A stretch of DNA of 64,000 bases from Myxococcales bacterium (lineage in GTDB: Bacteria; Myxococcota; Myxococcia; Myxococcales; Anaeromyxobacteraceae). Within the stretch, counting starts at the first letter, position 1. Each line of letters opens with the position of its first letter. Under the pieces are notes generated by a model. It was not told where the DNA came from. It did no database searches and was given only the letters and a program-made list of their open reading frames with translations. The translations under genes and the position numbers were made by a program. The stretch is taken from positions 219,174 through 283,173 of the forward strand of contig JAJZQX010000006.1 of NCBI GenBank assembly GCA_021806645.1. Reading direction: 5' to 3'. This document shows, one piece after another, positions 1 through 8,489 of the stretch.

Positions 1-33
1 TCCTCGCCTCGCTCGGAAGCTAGAGGAGCACGC

Positions 34-1509
34 ATGTCGAAGTTCGTGCTGGCCATCGACCAGGGGACGACCGGCACCACCGCGGTGCTGCTCGACCGGA
101 AGCTGGCCGTCCGCGCCGCCGTCAACCAGGAGTTCCCCCAGCACTTCCCGCGGCCCGGCTGGGTGGAGCACGACCTCGAGGAGATCTGGGCCAGCGTCGG
201 CGCCACCGTCAGGAAGGCGCTGCGCCAGGCCGGGGGCCGCGGCCGCGACGTGGCGGCCATCGGCATCACAAACCAGCGCGAGACCACCGCCCTCTGGCGG
301 CGCGGCAGCGGCCGGCCGGTGGGCCGCGCCATCGTCTGGCAGGACCGGCGCACCACCGACGCCTGCGCGGCGCTCAAGGCGGCCGGCAAGGAGCCCTGGG
401 TGCGGCAGCGGACCGGGCTGGTGCTCGACCCGTACTTCTCCGCCACCAAGCTCGGCTGGCTGCTCGACCACGTGAAGGAAACGCGGCGCGACGCCGAGGC
501 GGGCCGGCTGGCCTTCGGCACCATCGACAGCTTCCTCTGCTGGCGACTCACCGGCGGCGCCCACGTGACCGACGTCTCCAACGCCAGCCGGACGCTGCTC
601 ATGAACCTGGAGACCCGACGCTGGGACGACGCGCTGCTGCAGCTCTTCGAGGTGCCGCGCGCCGTCCTGCCGGAGATCCGCTCCTCCTCGGAGGTGTACG
701 GCACCACCCTCGGCCTCGACTTCCTGCCTGACGGCCTCCCGGTCTGCGGCATGGCCGGCGACCAGCAGGCGGCGCTCTTCGGGCAGGCCTGCTTCGCGCC
801 CGGGGACGCCAAGTGCACCTATGGCACGGGCGCCTTCCTGCTGCAGAACGTGGGGCCGAGGCCGGTCCACTCCTCGCGGGGCCTGCTGGCCACGGTGGCC
901 TGGGAGGCGGGCGGCGAGGTGGCCTACGCGCTGGAGGGCTCCTCCTTCATCGCCGGGGCCGCCGTGCAGTGGCTGCGCGACGGGCTGGGGCTGATCGCGA
1001 CCTCGGCGGAGATCGAGCCGCTGGCGCGGAAGGTGAAGGACAGCGGCGGCCTCACCTTCGCACCCGCGCTGGCCGGGCTGGGGGCTCCCCACTGGCGGCC
1101 GGAGGCGCGCGGCGTCATCCGCGGCATCGACCGGGGCACCACCGCCGCCCACCTGGCCCGGGCCACGCTCGAGGGCATCGCCCTCTCGGTCTTCGACCTG
1201 GCCGAGGCCATGCGGGTCGAGTCGGGGCAGCCCTTCCACGACTTCAAGGTGGACGGGGGGGCGAGCCGAAACAACCTGCTCATGCAGGTGCAGGCCGACC
1301 TGCTCGGGGTGCCGGTGGTCCGGCCGAAGGTGATCGAGACCACCGCGGTGGGCGCCGCGCTCCTGGCCGGGCTGGCGAGCGGCGTCTGGGGATCGCGCGA
1401 GGAGGTCAGGCGGGTCTGGCGGCGGGACCGGCGCTTCACGCCGCGCATGGAGCCGACCGACCGCGAGGCGATGCTGGTTCGCTGGCGGGCCGCGGTGCGG
1501 TCGGCCTGA
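34..1509 (+). CDS. glpK: Glycerol kinase
   Basis: ATP-dependent phosphorylation of glycerol to sn-glycerol 3-phosphate in the cytoplasm, the entry step of glycerol use. The 491-residue product is full length for the FGGY carbohydrate kinase family (usually about 495-500). It opens with the phosphate-binding signature [12 protein letters not shown], has GITNQRETT and the conserved WQDRR stretch near residues 80-110, and the C-terminal DGGASRNN and the following TTAVGAAL segments of the ATPase fold. AGAGGAG lies 6 bases before the ATG. It begins only 33 bases into the window, so any upstream operon partners (glpF, glpD) are not visible. It converges on radA with a 15-base gap. Confidence 0.97.
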   Translation: MSKFVLAIDQGTTGTTAVLLDRKLAVRAAVNQEFPQHFPRPGWVEHDLEEIWASVGATVRKALRQAGGRGRDVAAIGITNQRETTALWRRGSGRPVGRAIVWQDRRTTDACAALKAAGKEPWVRQRTGLVLDPYFSATKLGWLLDHVKETRRDAEAGRLAFGTIDSFLCWRLTGGAHVTDVSNASRTLLMNLETRRWDDALLQLFEVPRAVLPEIRSSSEVYGTTLGLDFLPDGLPVCGMAGDQQAALFGQACFAPGDAKCTYGTGAFLLQNVGPRPVHSSRGLLATVAWEAGGEVAYALEGSSFIAGAAVQWLRDGLGLIATSAEIEPLARKVKDSGGLTFAPALAGLGAPHWRPEARGVIRGIDRGTTAAHLARATLEGIALSVFDLAEAMRVESGQPFHDFKVDGGASRNNLLMQVQADLLGVPVVRPKVIETTAVGAALLAGLASGVWGSREEVRRVWRRDRRFTPRMEPTDREAMLVRWRAAVRSA

Positions 1510-1524
1510 CCCGCCTCCGGCCGC

Positions 1525-2910
1525 TCAGCCGAGCCGATCGAGCGCCTCGGCCACCGTCTCCACCGGCACCACCTCGAGGCCGCGCGGGACGTCGGCATGG
1601 CGCGCGTTGGCGGCCGGCAGGACCGCCCGCTCGAACCCGAGCCGCGCCGCCTCGGCCAGCCGCAGCTCGGGCTGGGAGACGGCCCGCACCTCGCCGGCCA
1701 GCCCCACCTCGCCGAGCAGCAGCGTGCGGGGCGGGATGGCCCGCTCGCGGAAGGAGGAGGCGAGGGCGGCGATGGTGGCCAGATCTGCGGCCGGATCGTC
1801 GAGGGAGAGCCCACCGGCCACGTTGACGAAGAGGTCGCAGGCGAGGATCTCCAGCCCCACCTTCTTCTCCAGCACCGCCGCCAGCAGCGCCACCCGGTTC
1901 GAGTCGATGCCGAGCGCGGTCCGCCGCGGCGTGCCGAAGCCGGTCGGGGCCACCAGGGCCTGGATCTCGACCAGCACCGTGCGCGTGCCGTTGAGCACCG
2001 CCGCCACCGCGCTGCCGGGAGCCTCGAGCGGCCGCTCGGCGAGGAAGAGCGCCGAGGGGTTGGGGACCTCGGCCAGCCCGCCCGCCTTCATCTCGAAGAC
2101 GCCGATCTCGGAGGCCGAGCCGAAGCGGTTCTTGTGGGCGCGCAGGATCCGGTAGGGGTGGGCGCCGCCGCCCTCGAAGTAGAGGACGGTGTCGACCATG
2201 TGCTCGAGCACGCGCGGCCCGGCGATGGCGCCGTCCTTGGTGACGTGGCCGATGAGGAAGACCGGCGTCTCGGTGGTCTTGGCGAAGGCCATGAAGCGGG
2301 CCGTCACCTCGCGGATCTGCGAGACGGTGCCGGGGGCGCTCGGCAGCTCGGGCAGGTACTGGGTCTGGATCGAGTCGATGACCAGCGCGGCCGGCTCGAG
2401 CGCGTCGGCGGCGTGGAGCACGCGGACCGCGTCGGTCTCGGCCAGCACGTGCAGGTTGGGGGCGAGCGCCCCGAGCCGATCGGCCCTCAGCTTCACCTGC
2501 CGCGCCGACTCCTCCCCGGAGACGTAGAGCACCGGCCGGTCGGGGCGGGCCCGGGCCAGCCGGTCGAGCACCGCCAGGATCAGCGTGGACTTGCCGATGC
2601 CCGGGTCGCCGCCCAGCAGGATCAGGCTCCCCGGCACCACCCCGCCGCCCAGCACCCGGTCGAGCTCGCCGATGCCGGTCCGCGTCCGCGCCTCCTCGGC
2701 CCCCTCCACATCGCGCAGCGGCATGGGACGGGCCCCGTTGGCCGGCCCCCAGCCGCGCGGCGTCGCGCCCTTCGGTTCGGGCGCCACCACCTCCTCCTGC
2801 AGCGTGTTCCAGGTGCGGCAGGCCGGGCACTGGCCGAGCCACTTGGGGCTCTGCTGGCCGCACTCGGTGCAGGCGAAGACGGTCTTCTGCTTGGTGGCGG
2901 CGCGGGTCAC
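1525..2910 (-). CDS. radA: DNA repair protein RadA (Sms)
   Basis: RecA-related ATPase that drives branch migration during homologous recombination and repair. The product (about 461 residues) has the whole family layout: an N-terminal zinc finger (CTECG and CPAC, the first and second cysteine pairs), a Walker A motif GGDPGIGKST, Walker B ALVIDSIQT, the RadA-specific KNRFG motif, and a C-terminal Lon-protease-like domain ending in VPVETVAEALDRLG. An open frame continues far upstream but that part has no family similarity. I place the start at a GTG (2910) just before the zinc finger; a TTG two codons upstream (2916) is an alternative, and neither has a clear Shine-Dalgarno sequence. Confidence 0.93.
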   Translation of the reverse strand: MTRAATKQKTVFACTECGQQSPKWLGQCPACRTWNTLQEEVVAPEPKGATPRGWGPANGARPMPLRDVEGAEEARTRTGIGELDRVLGGGVVPGSLILLGGDPGIGKSTLILAVLDRLARARPDRPVLYVSGEESARQVKLRADRLGALAPNLHVLAETDAVRVLHAADALEPAALVIDSIQTQYLPELPSAPGTVSQIREVTARFMAFAKTTETPVFLIGHVTKDGAIAGPRVLEHMVDTVLYFEGGGAHPYRILRAHKNRFGSASEIGVFEMKAGGLAEVPNPSALFLAERPLEAPGSAVAAVLNGTRTVLVEIQALVAPTGFGTPRRTALGIDSNRVALLAAVLEKKVGLEILACDLFVNVAGGLSLDDPAADLATIAALASSFRERAIPPRTLLLGEVGLAGEVRAVSQPELRLAEAARLGFERAVLPAANARHADVPRGLEVVPVETVAEALDRLG

Positions 2911-3140
2911 GGTCAAGGAGATAGCCCGTGCATCTGACGGGCCGGGAGCGGGGAGGGCGACTGCGCCAGGAATGATCGGCCAAGCAGTTCCCGATGTTAG
3001 GCCCGCCTCCGAGGGTGGCCGGGGAGCGGTTCCTGCCGGACCTCGGGGCACGCGGCGGCCACGGCCGGCCGGCGCCGGCCGCGGGCAGCGATTCCCAGGT
3101 CCCTTCGATGTCGCCCGCCGCGGGTAGGAGCCCGGCGATT

Positions 3141-3662
3141 TCAGCGTGTCGCGGCGGCCTGACGCTGGCGGAGGCCAGCAAGCTGGTCTTCGGTGGCGGC
3201 GACGAGCAGGTCGCGCACCGACTGGAGCAGTGATTTCCAGCGGGTGGCGCGCCCCTCGTCCGAGCGGAGCGTCACCGAGCGGTAGAGCGCCAGCACGCTC
3301 ACCGGCAGCCCCACCGGCGCGAGCGCCTTGCGCCGCCACGCCGCCTTCACCGCCCGGTGCAACGCCGCCCGCAGCCCGCCGAGCGACAACACCCGGCAGA
3401 GCGCGTCCCGCGCCGTGGTGGCGGCCAGCCGCCGCGGTAGTCCGAGCCGGCGGCGCATCGTCAGCGCCAGCGACGCACTCAGGTCCTCGGACTCCGAGAG
3501 GCTCCGGCACCCGGCCATGAGGCCCAGCAGCGTCGCCTGGAGGATCTGCGCCAGGCTCCAGCGCCCCTCCCGCGCCCTCGGGCCGGGCACCTCCTCCAGC
3601 CCCAGCTCCGGCAGCCGCGCCGCCAGGAGCCCCGCCATCCTCCTCACCGCTCTTCCCCTCAT
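3141..3662 (-). pseudogene. Truncated ISAs1/H-repeat-like transposase
   Basis: The 173-residue reading frame starts at an ATG preceded by GAGGAG. Its first about 125 residues look like the N-terminal associated domain of ISAs1-type DDE transposases: a WSLAQILQATLLGLMAGCRS helix, then LGLPRRLAATTARDALCRVL and KALAPVGLPVSVLAL. In intact relatives the next residues carry the first catalytic aspartate; here the sequence jumps to YRSVTLRSDEG and a short alpha-helical end, so the DDE core is missing. The tail could be the original C-terminus joined by an internal deletion, or unrelated downstream sequence. It cannot be an active transposase. The family name is from recognition of sequence features, not a search. 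Confidence 0.6.
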
Positions 3663-4147
3663 CGATCTCCTCTCGTATGATCCCCGGGTCGTTGGCATCC
3701 GCCGGGCTCCTACCCGACGACAAGCCGAACCGCGGCGGGCGATCACCAGGATCGCCCGCCGCACCTCTTTGGTACCCCGAGTGAGGATGGGCTGGCGAAC
3801 TTGTGCTCGCGGCTGCGCAGGGTCCGGCGCCAGTCCAAACGTCTGGACTTCCAAGAGCCCTTCAGTCCGGGCGGCTACCGCCGCCAATCATCCCTGTGGA
3901 TGGGCTGCGACCATGGTCGAGACCTCACCCAGGCAGCCGTCGCAGGTCGCTAGCTCGACGGCGACCATCCCGACTGGAGTCCCCCCTTCGCAACTTCGGG
4001 CGCCCAAAGTGGATTTCGGGGGAGTGGCCGGCTCCTCGAGAAGCAGGCGAGGGCACGGGGGCAGGTCACGACGGCAGCCCGAGGTGACTCCACTCGTCAG
4101 GCTGGCCCAAACAGCAGCGGGCGCCCAGCGATCGGCGAGGAGAACGC
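3663..4147. other. 485-bp intergenic region upstream of truncated transposase
   Basis: I see no convincing gene here. It holds a strong hairpin (3732-3762) and less biased codon positions than the neighbours, which fits remnant mobile-element DNA. A minus-strand open frame ending at 3888 contains a CDGC pair, but it lacks a ribosome-binding site and recognisable family features. Confidence 0.5.
3732..3762. terminator. Strong hairpin, 13-bp perfect stem
   Basis: GCGGCGGGCGATC pairs perfectly with GATCGCCCGCCGC across a 5-base ACCAG loop. On the plus strand it is followed by ACCTCTTT, a weak T-run. It sits about 70 bases upstream of the transposase start. It could be a transcription terminator, or an insulating hairpin that blocks read-through into the transposase gene. 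Confidence 0.45.
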
Positions 4148-5662
4148 ATGGCCAGGACCGCACCGCGAAGTGGCCGCACCGGAGGGCCCGGCCTGGCAGC
4201 CGGCGCGCTGGCGGTTCTGGTCCTCGCCGCGGCGTCGGCCGGCTGCGTCTCCTCCTCCTCCCCGCACCACGTCGTGCCGACCCGGGACCGGCTCGACCGC
4301 GTGAGCTGGGTCGAGGTCGAGGTGCTCCCCACGGATAACGAGGTGCGCCGGCTCGATGGGACCGAGTTCGGGGCCGGCCCTCCTGCCGGGACCGTGCCTC
4401 GCATCCAGGTTAGCCTTCCCAGGCGGGAGGCCCTCGCCGAGGCCGTGATCGACGCTGGCTCGTGCGGCACCGGCCTCCCCTTCCGGAAGGTGGGACGGGT
4501 CCAGGACTGGAGGCGGAGCGCCCGGCTCACGGTCGAGCTCGAGTCGGTGACGCTGGCCACCGGCGACGGGCCCGATCCGCCGACGGTGCTCTGGATCGAG
4601 GTGCGGACCAGGCTGCAGCTTCCAGACCACGGGCGCGATCCAGGATCGGCGCGCCACCTCGCCGCCGACCCGAGCCTCCGGCGGCTCTCCGAGTGGGTGG
4701 CCGGCGACGGCGCCCGGCTGCGTGAGGCGGTGTCGGTGCTTGCGGCCGGGCTGGCGCCACGCCTCGTCGCCGACCTGGGCGGAGGGAAGCCGGTGAAACC
4801 CTGCGACTGGGACCTGGGGGCGCCGCGACCGGACGGCGCCGCCGAATGGACCGACGTGGCGCCGCCGGCGGACGAGGTGCCGCCGAGAGATGCGCCGCCC
4901 GCGCCGGTGGCCACCGACGTGGCCACCATCCAGCAGTCCTCGCCGGCCGGCGTGAAGGTGCTCGCCGCGCTCGGAGGAGGGGTGGCCGGAGTCTTCGTCG
5001 GCGCGGTCTACGGGCTGGGGACGTGCGCCCAGGCCGTCAAGGGCGGAGGCGGCGGGATCGGGTTGATCGCCTTCGCGGTCTGCAGCGTCGTGGCCGTTCC
5101 CGTGGGCGCCGTGGCAGGCAGCGTCGTCGGCATGGTGAAGGGGGTCTCCTACGTGGGGGACCAGGACGTCGCCGCTAACGCGGCCATGGCCCGGGCCAAT
5201 ACCGGGCTGGCCAGCCAGCTGGCCGCGGCGGTGCCGCCGGACTGGATGGAAGCGGTCCTGGCCCGGGCCGACCAGGCGCTGGCGGCCGGGGTATCCGGCG
5301 AAGGGGCGGCCTCGAGGCTGAGCGTGGGCGTGGTCCGGCTCGTCGAGGAGCGCGGCGGGCTCCGCATCGCCCAGCTCGAGATGGAGGCGATCCTCCATCC
5401 GGCGGGCGACCAGCTGGTCCCCGGGCGGCATCTCTGCCTGCGCAGCCCCGGGCCGATCCCGACCGAGCTCTGGTTCCGCGACGACGCGATACTGCTCCGC
5501 CGCTCGATCGAGGCCAATGTCGCGGCGGCCGTGGAGAGGGGTGCAGCTAGCCTGTCGCCGCGGCCCGGGGACGGTCCCTGCGTCCTGAGGGGGGCGCGGC
5601 CGCCGGTGGCGCAGCCGTCCGAGCCGCAATCGACGGAGTTTCAGCCGCCCTTGTCGCAGTAG
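4148..5662 (+). CDS. Predicted lipoprotein of unknown function
   Basis: A 504-residue protein I do not recognise. The N-terminus is a lipoprotein signal: basic [10 protein letters not shown], a hydrophobic core [18 protein letters not shown] with the lipobox ASAGC (lipidated Cys about residue 35), then a Ser-rich linker. Residues about 265-335 hold a Gly/Val/Ala-rich hydrophobic stretch ([16 protein letters not shown] and [18 protein letters not shown]) resembling the glycine-zipper segments of outer-membrane-associated lipoproteins. No enzyme motif is visible. GAGGAG lies 5 bases before the ATG. It is followed by the bioB operator, so it is probably a separate transcription unit. Envelope location is inferred from the signal only. 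Confidence 0.8.
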   Translation: MARTAPRSGRTGGPGLAAGALAVLVLAAASAGCVSSSSPHHVVPTRDRLDRVSWVEVEVLPTDNEVRRLDGTEFGAGPPAGTVPRIQVSLPRREALAEAVIDAGSCGTGLPFRKVGRVQDWRRSARLTVELESVTLATGDGPDPPTVLWIEVRTRLQLPDHGRDPGSARHLAADPSLRRLSEWVAGDGARLREAVSVLAAGLAPRLVADLGGGKPVKPCDWDLGAPRPDGAAEWTDVAPPADEVPPRDAPPAPVATDVATIQQSSPAGVKVLAALGGGVAGVFVGAVYGLGTCAQAVKGGGGGIGLIAFAVCSVVAVPVGAVAGSVVGMVKGVSYVGDQDVAANAAMARANTGLASQLAAAVPPDWMEAVLARADQALAAGVSGEGAASRLSVGVVRLVEERGGLRIAQLEMEAILHPAGDQLVPGRHLCLRSPGPIPTELWFRDDAILLRRSIEANVAAAVERGAASLSPRPGDGPCVLRGARPPVAQPSEPQSTEFQPPLSQ

Positions 5663-5681
5663 CCCCAAACGTCCGCCCCCA

Positions 5682-5716
5682 CTCGTCAACCCAGCCCTCC
5701 CAGATGGGTTGACGAG
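5682..5716 (+). promoter_or_regulatory. Predicted BirA operator upstream of bioB
   Basis: A perfect 12-bp inverted repeat, CTCGTCAACCCA (5682-5693) and TGGGTTGACGAG (5705-5716). Its core is GTCAACC - 15 bases - GGTTGAC, which matches the half-site sequence and spacing of the bacterial BirA (biotin-protein ligase repressor) box, TTGTMAACC-N14/15-GGTTKACAA. It lies 32 bases before the bioB start. With biotin replete, BirA-biotinyl-AMP would be expected to bind here and repress bioBF. The match is by eye and the BirA gene itself is not in the window. Confidence 0.75.
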
Positions 5717-5747
5717 CCCGATCCGGCCTGACATCCTGCGGCCCCTC

Positions 5748-6830
5748 ATGACCGCCATGACCGCCAAGCTCCCCGCCGGCCCCGAGCCCATCTCCGCCGA
5801 CGAGGCCCGCCGCCTCATCCACCACACGTCCGGCCCCGAGCTGGAGGCCCTGCTGGCCCGCGCCAACGCCGTGCGCGCCGCCGTCCACGGCGACGAGGTC
5901 TCGCTCTGCGGCATCGTCAACGCCAAGAGCGGCCACTGCCCCGAGAACTGCGGCTTCTGCTCGCAGTCGGCCCACTTCAAGGAGGCCACGGCGCCCGAGT
6001 ACCCGCTCATGACCGCGCGCCAGATCGCCGAGCAGGCCAGGACCGCCGAGCGGGCCGGCGCGCGCGAGTTCTCCATCGTCACCAGCGGCACGCGGGTGGC
6101 CAGGGAGGAGGAGCTCAAGACCATCGAGGAGGCGGTCAAGCTCATCCGCGCCGAGTCGGGCGTGGAGCCGTGCGCCTCGCTCGGCCTCATGCACGCCCCG
6201 GAGCTGGAGCGGCTCAAGGCGGCCGGGCTGATGCACTACCACCACAACCTGGAGACGGCGCGCAGCCACTTCGACCAGGTCTGCACCACCCACACCTACG
6301 ACGAGCAGCTCGACACCATCCGCGCCGCCCGCGACCTCGGCTTCCAGGTCTGCTCGGGCGGCATCCTCGGCATGGGCGAGACCCCGGAGCAGCGGGTCGA
6401 GTTCGCCGAGACCATCCGCGACCTGGGCATCCACTGCGTCCCGGTCAACTTCCTCAACCCGCGCCCCGGCACGCCCATGGCCGGCGTCAAGGCCATCACG
6501 CCGGGCGAGTGCCTGGCCGCGCTGGCGGTCTTCCGGCTCATGATGCCTTCCGCCCACATCTTCGTGATGGGCGGGCGCGAGGTGAACCTCGGCGAGCTGC
6601 AGCACCGGATCTTCGAGGCCGGCGCCGACGGCACCATGGTGGGCAACTACCTCACCAGCGCCGGCGGCACGCCCGAGCAGGTGATCGGGATGACCAGGGA
6701 GCACGGCCTGACGCTGCGCCCGCCAGCCACCGGCCGCTGGGCCTTCACGGGGCAGGCCGAGGGCGAGATCCACTGGAACGAGCAGGCCACCGCCAGCCGC
6801 AAGCCGCGCGGCCTGCCGGTGGTCAGCTAG
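5748..6830 (+). CDS. bioB: Biotin synthase
   Basis: Radical-SAM enzyme inserting sulfur into dethiobiotin, the last step of biotin synthesis. The 360-residue product has the CxxxCxxC cluster motif ([10 protein letters not shown]) for the [4Fe-4S]/SAM site and the later conserved Asn and Arg segments ([23 protein letters not shown]) of BioB. The open frame can be extended to a TTG at 5709, but that codon lies inside the inverted-repeat operator, so I choose the ATG at 5748 (MTAMTAKLP; a second ATG is at 5757). It is followed 29 bases later by bioF in the same direction, so the two are likely co-transcribed under BirA control. Confidence 0.96.
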   Translation: MTAMTAKLPAGPEPISADEARRLIHHTSGPELEALLARANAVRAAVHGDEVSLCGIVNAKSGHCPENCGFCSQSAHFKEATAPEYPLMTARQIAEQARTAERAGAREFSIVTSGTRVAREEELKTIEEAVKLIRAESGVEPCASLGLMHAPELERLKAAGLMHYHHNLETARSHFDQVCTTHTYDEQLDTIRAARDLGFQVCSGGILGMGETPEQRVEFAETIRDLGIHCVPVNFLNPRPGTPMAGVKAITPGECLAALAVFRLMMPSAHIFVMGGREVNLGELQHRIFEAGADGTMVGNYLTSAGGTPEQVIGMTREHGLTLRPPATGRWAFTGQAEGEIHWNEQATASRKPRGLPVVS

Positions 6831-6859
6831 CCTCGGCAGCCCCACGGCCCCGTTCCGGT

Positions 6860-8047
6860 ATGGCCCACCCCACCCTCGACTGGATCGACCGGGAGCTCGC
6901 CAGGCTCTCCGACGCCGGCCTGCGCCGCGCCCTGGAGCCGATCGGTCCGCGGCAGGGGGCGGAGGTGGAGGTGCGCGGGCGGCGGCTCGTCAACCTCTGC
7001 TCCAACGACTACCTCGGGCTGGCCGGCGACGAGCGGGTGATGAAGGCCGCCGCCGAGGCGGCGCTGGCGGAGGGGGCCGGGAGCGGCGCCTCGCGGCTGG
7101 TGGCGGGCGACCTGCCCATCCACGGGAGGCTGGAGATCGCGCTGGCCGGGCTGCACCGGGCCGAGGCGGCCCTGCTCTTCAACTCCGGTTACCACGCCAA
7201 CGCCGGCGTGCCCGCGGTGCTGGTGGGGCGCGAAGACGCCGTCTTCTCCGACGAGCTGAACCACGCCTCCATAATCGACGGCGGGCTCCTCTCCCGCGCC
7301 GACCTCCAGCGCTACCGCCACGGCGACGCGGAGGAGCTCTCCGGCCTGCTGGCCAGGAGCACGGCGCGCCGCAAGCTGGTCATCACCGACGCCGTCTTCT
7401 CCATGGACGGCGACGCCGCGCCGCTCGCCGACCTCGCCGACGCCTGCCAGCGCCACGGCGCCATGCTCTACGTGGACGAGGCCCACGCCGTCGGCGTGCT
7501 CGGGCCCACCGGCGCCGGGCTGGCCGAGCAGCTGGGGCTGAAGCACCGGGTGGACGTGGAGATGGGCACGCTGGGCAAGGCGCTGGGCGCCTTCGGCGCC
7601 TACGTGGCCGGCCAGGCGCGGCTGCGCGAGCTCCTGCTGACGCGGGCCCGGACCTTCGTCTTCACCACCGCGCTGCCGCCGGCCGCCTGCGGCGCGGCGC
7701 TCCGCGCGCTCGAGATCGTCCGGACCGAGCCGGCGCGGCGGGAGCGGCTCCACGCGCTCATCGCCCACATGAGGGCCGGGCTGCAGGCGCGCGGCTTCGA
7801 CGTCTCGCGCGTGGTCTCGCCGATCTTCCCGGTGGTGCTGGGGAGCGAGGCGCGCGCGCTGGCGACCGCGGCCGGGCTGCGCGAGCGGGGCTTCTACGTG
7901 CGCGCCATCCGGCCACCCACCGTGCCGCGCGGCACCAGCCGGCTGCGCGTGGCGCTCACCGCCGGCCACCAGCCGGCGCAGCTCGACGCCTTCCTGGGGG
8001 CGCTCGACGAGGTGCTGGCGGGCCTGCCGCTCAGCGCCGCGGGCTGA
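6860..8047 (+). CDS. bioF: 8-amino-7-oxononanoate synthase
   Basis: PLP-dependent condensation of L-alanine with pimeloyl-ACP or -CoA to form KAPA, the first committed biotin ring-assembly step. The 395-residue protein has the alpha-oxoamine synthase features: CSNDYLGL near the N-terminus, SGASRLVAG, the YVDEAHAVGVLG segment with the PLP-interacting Asp and His, and GTLGKALG with the Schiff-base lysine. The upstream open frame is longer; I choose the ATG at 6860 because family similarity begins with it. It overlaps the convergent minus-strand gene at 8031-8489 by 17 bases at their 3' ends. Confidence 0.95.
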   Translation: MAHPTLDWIDRELARLSDAGLRRALEPIGPRQGAEVEVRGRRLVNLCSNDYLGLAGDERVMKAAAEAALAEGAGSGASRLVAGDLPIHGRLEIALAGLHRAEAALLFNSGYHANAGVPAVLVGREDAVFSDELNHASIIDGGLLSRADLQRYRHGDAEELSGLLARSTARRKLVITDAVFSMDGDAAPLADLADACQRHGAMLYVDEAHAVGVLGPTGAGLAEQLGLKHRVDVEMGTLGKALGAFGAYVAGQARLRELLLTRARTFVFTTALPPAACGAALRALEIVRTEPARRERLHALIAHMRAGLQARGFDVSRVVSPIFPVVLGSEARALATAAGLRERGFYVRAIRPPTVPRGTSRLRVALTAGHQPAQLDAFLGALDEVLAGLPLSAAG

Positions 8048-8489
8048 GCCGTCCCAGCATCGTCTGCCGCTCGAATGGGCTGCCCGAGCCGCCGCCGGCG
8101 TCCACGGCGGTGAAGGTGCCGCCGCCGCCTCGCCCGGCGTAGGCGCCGGTGGCGCCCACCACCTGCCAGCGTCCGAAGATGGGCGGGTAGACGGCCCCGC
8201 GCAGCCTGGTGTCGAGCCGCAAGGTGAGCGTGCCGAGCTTTCCCTCCAGCACCCGCTCCACCCGTCGTTTCGGCCCGATCAGCGATCCGCGATCGCGCGC
8301 CACCCCCCGGTCACGCAGGGCGCCGAGCCGGAGGGTGAAGGTGCCGGTGAACTGCCAGGGCGGGAAGCGGACGTCGAGGACGACCCGTTCGGTGGCGGCC
8401 ACGGGGCGCGGCGCCGGCGGGACCCGTGAGGGCGTGCCGGCGCGGAAGGCCTGGAGCAGGAGGATCGTGAGGTGCGCGGCGGCGGTCAC
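8031..8489 (-). CDS. Small beta-barrel protein, allene-oxide-cyclase-like
   Basis: A 152-residue protein with alternating beta-strand pattern. The segments FTGTFTLRLG, GRWQVVGATGAYAG and RGGGGTFTAV resemble the allene oxide cyclase / dirigent-like eight-stranded barrel, in which a GTGxYxxxxGxG turn is typical. No catalytic residues are assignable and there is no signal peptide, so the function is unknown. The GTG start overlaps the TGA stop of the kinase gene (GTGA, 8486-8489), with GGGGAG just upstream, so translation is likely coupled. This makes it the third gene of the sigma factor / kinase cassette. Confidence 0.65.
   Translation of the reverse strand: MTAAAHLTILLLQAFRAGTPSRVPPAPRPVAATERVVLDVRFPPWQFTGTFTLRLGALRDRGVARDRGSLIGPKRRVERVLEGKLGTLTLRLDTRLRGAVYPPIFGRWQVVGATGAYAGRGGGGTFTAVDAGGGSGSPFERQTMLGRLSPRR

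Noticed and set aside
1436..3181. Long minus-strand open frame across glpK end and radA
   Set aside because: It is a GC-driven shadow of radA in another frame: Arg/Pro/Ala-rich, no family features, no ribosome-binding site.
3888..4163. 91-residue minus-strand frame with a CDGC pair
   Set aside because: No start signal, poor coding signature and it overlaps the ribosome-binding site of the lipoprotein gene on the other strand.
5709..5747. In-frame TTG as bioB start
   Set aside because: It lies inside the inverted-repeat operator and lacks a ribosome-binding site; the ATG at 5748 fits better.
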